NCBI GenBank assembly: GCA_003162495.1
Contig: PMOF01000174.1
Location: 1-5,983 of the forward strand
DNA length: 5,983 nt
Reading direction: 5' to 3'
From: Acidobacteriaceae bacterium
GTDB lineage: Bacteria; Acidobacteriota; Terriglobia; Terriglobales; Acidobacteriaceae
The translations under genes and the position numbers were made by a program. The notes beneath the pieces were generated by a model that did no database searches, was not told the DNA's origin, and saw only the letters and a list, made by a program, of their open reading frames with translations. Shown here one piece after another: positions 5,490 to 5,983 of this stretch (positions are counted from its first letter, which is position 1; each line of letters begins with the position of its first letter).

Positions 5490-5894
5490 TTAATTTCCCC
5501 CTTGCGCGTCGTCCGGCGCGCTGGCAATCGCCTTCTTCAAGCGCGTCAGTTCCGCGGGGCTGATCTCGTCGTCGCCCAGAAGAGAAAGCAGAAGCCGCTC
5601 CCGCGAGTTCCCAAAGAATCGCTGCATCACGTGACGAACTTCCGACCGGCTGGCCTCCATCTCACCAATGCTTGCGCTGTAGAGAAAGGCTCGGCCTTCC
5701 TGCCGGTGACTGACGTAGCCCTTGGTTTCGAGAATGCGGATGGTGGTGAGAACCGACGTGTAAGCAAGCGCTGCCTCTTCGTCAGCCGTGGTGGCGGCCA
5801 CCAAATCAGAGACTGCGGATTCTCCCCGGTCCCAGAGGACCTTCATCAGCCGGAGTTCCGCTTTGGTCAGCGTGATGGATTTCTTCGGAGGCAT
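5490..5894 (-). CDS. BlaI/MecI/CopY-family transcriptional repressor, 134 aa
   Basis: This is a dimeric winged-helix repressor of the Penicillinase_R family. TKAELRLMKVLWDRGESAVSDLV (about 10-32) is the first part of the fold. AYTSVLTTIRILETKGYVSHRQEGRAFLYSA (44-74) is the recognition helix and wing, including the family pattern YTSVLTTIRILETKGY. The C-terminal part, about 80-130 (MQRFFGNSRERLLLSLLGDDEISPAEL), is the dimerisation region. The length is normal. Staphylococcal BlaI is cut at an Asn-Phe bond, and the aligned position here reads Ser104-Leu105, so that bond is not conserved. The gene lies immediately upstream of its M56 partner with no gap, which implies co-translation. A palindromic operator candidate lies 69 bases before the ATG (5892-5894). 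Only a weak AGGA precedes the start. CopY-like copper control is unlikely, because the usual C-terminal cysteines are absent. Confidence 0.95.
   Translation of the reverse strand: MPPKKSITLTKAELRLMKVLWDRGESAVSDLVAATTADEEAALAYTSVLTTIRILETKGYVSHRQEGRAFLYSASIGEMEASRSEVRHVMQRFFGNSRERLLLSLLGDDEISPAELTRLKKAIASAPDDAQGGN
5497..5503 (-). promoter_or_regulatory. Shine-Dalgarno site of the M56 gene, inside the end of the repressor gene
   Basis: AAGGGGG on the minus strand lies in the last codons of the repressor gene and seven bases before the GTG at 5487-5489. Ribosomes ending the repressor would release directly at this start, so expression of the two proteins is probably coupled. Confidence 0.65.
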
Positions 5895-5911
5895 AGGCGC
5901 TGCAAAGTCCT

Positions 5912-5935
5912 GAAAGCCCTGAGGAAGGCGCTTTC
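5912..5935. repeat. Short hairpin in the repressor's leader
   Basis: GAAAGC (5912-5917) and GCTTTC (5930-5935) can pair across a 12-base loop, between the operator candidate and the repressor start codon. The stem is only 6 bp, so a regulatory role is uncertain. Confidence 0.25.
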
Positions 5936-5962
5936 TGACCCTCCCTGCTCATACAGACACAC

Positions 5963-5978
5963 AACTAATAAATTAGTT
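5963..5978. promoter_or_regulatory. Candidate BlaI operator upstream of the repressor operon
   Basis: AACTAAT-AA-ATTAGTT is a perfect 7-bp-arm palindrome in an AT-rich patch of GC-rich DNA, 69 bases before the repressor's ATG. Family members repress their own operons through short AT-rich palindromes of this kind, although the S. aureus site (TACA-type core) differs in sequence. The core ACTAAT-NN-ATTAGT recurs in htrA at 4023-4036. The promoter probably overlaps or adjoins the site, but I cannot place its boxes with confidence. Confidence 0.7.
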
Positions 5979-5983
5979 AGCAG

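Overview
The window looks like a piece of a GC-rich soil-type bacterial chromosome, most likely from the Acidobacteriota. This rests on the combination of a BlaI-type repressor with an M56 peptidase that lacks a beta-lactam sensor, a two-PDZ HtrA protease and a secreted CBM6-like protein. That placement is inference from gene style only, since there is no rRNA or marker gene here. I see no tRNA, CRISPR array, insertion sequence or phage gene.

Layout, left to right. Positions 1-547 hold no convincing complete gene, only a possible gene fragment at the left edge and a cluster of strong inverted repeats (343-410 and 480-509). Positions 548-769 (minus) encode a probable 73-residue one-helix membrane protein with a good ribosome binding site. 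Positions 935-1612 (minus) encode a MarC-family six-helix membrane protein that starts at TTG. Divergent from it, 1722-2414 (plus) encodes a secreted 230-residue protein with a CBM6-like beta-sandwich. A bidirectional terminator hairpin (2438-2471) separates this gene from the convergent minus-strand cluster.

The right half is a three-gene minus-strand cluster, read right to left: a BlaI/MecI-type repressor (5490-5894), an M56/BlaR1-type membrane metallopeptidase (4122-5489, whose GTG start directly abuts the repressor's stop codon), and a periplasmic HtrA/DegP/DegQ-type serine protease with two PDZ domains (2510-4048).

The main discovery is a 14-base palindrome, ACTAAT-NN-ATTAGT, present twice. 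One copy lies upstream of the repressor gene, where an autoregulatory operator would be expected. The other lies just inside the start of htrA. This suggests that the repressor controls its own operon and also acts separately on the protease gene. The model is a signal-activated M56 peptidase that inactivates BlaI and thereby raises HtrA, forming an envelope-stress circuit. The M56 protein has no penicillin-binding domain, only about 130 residues of unrecognised extracytoplasmic sequence, so the signal is unknown.
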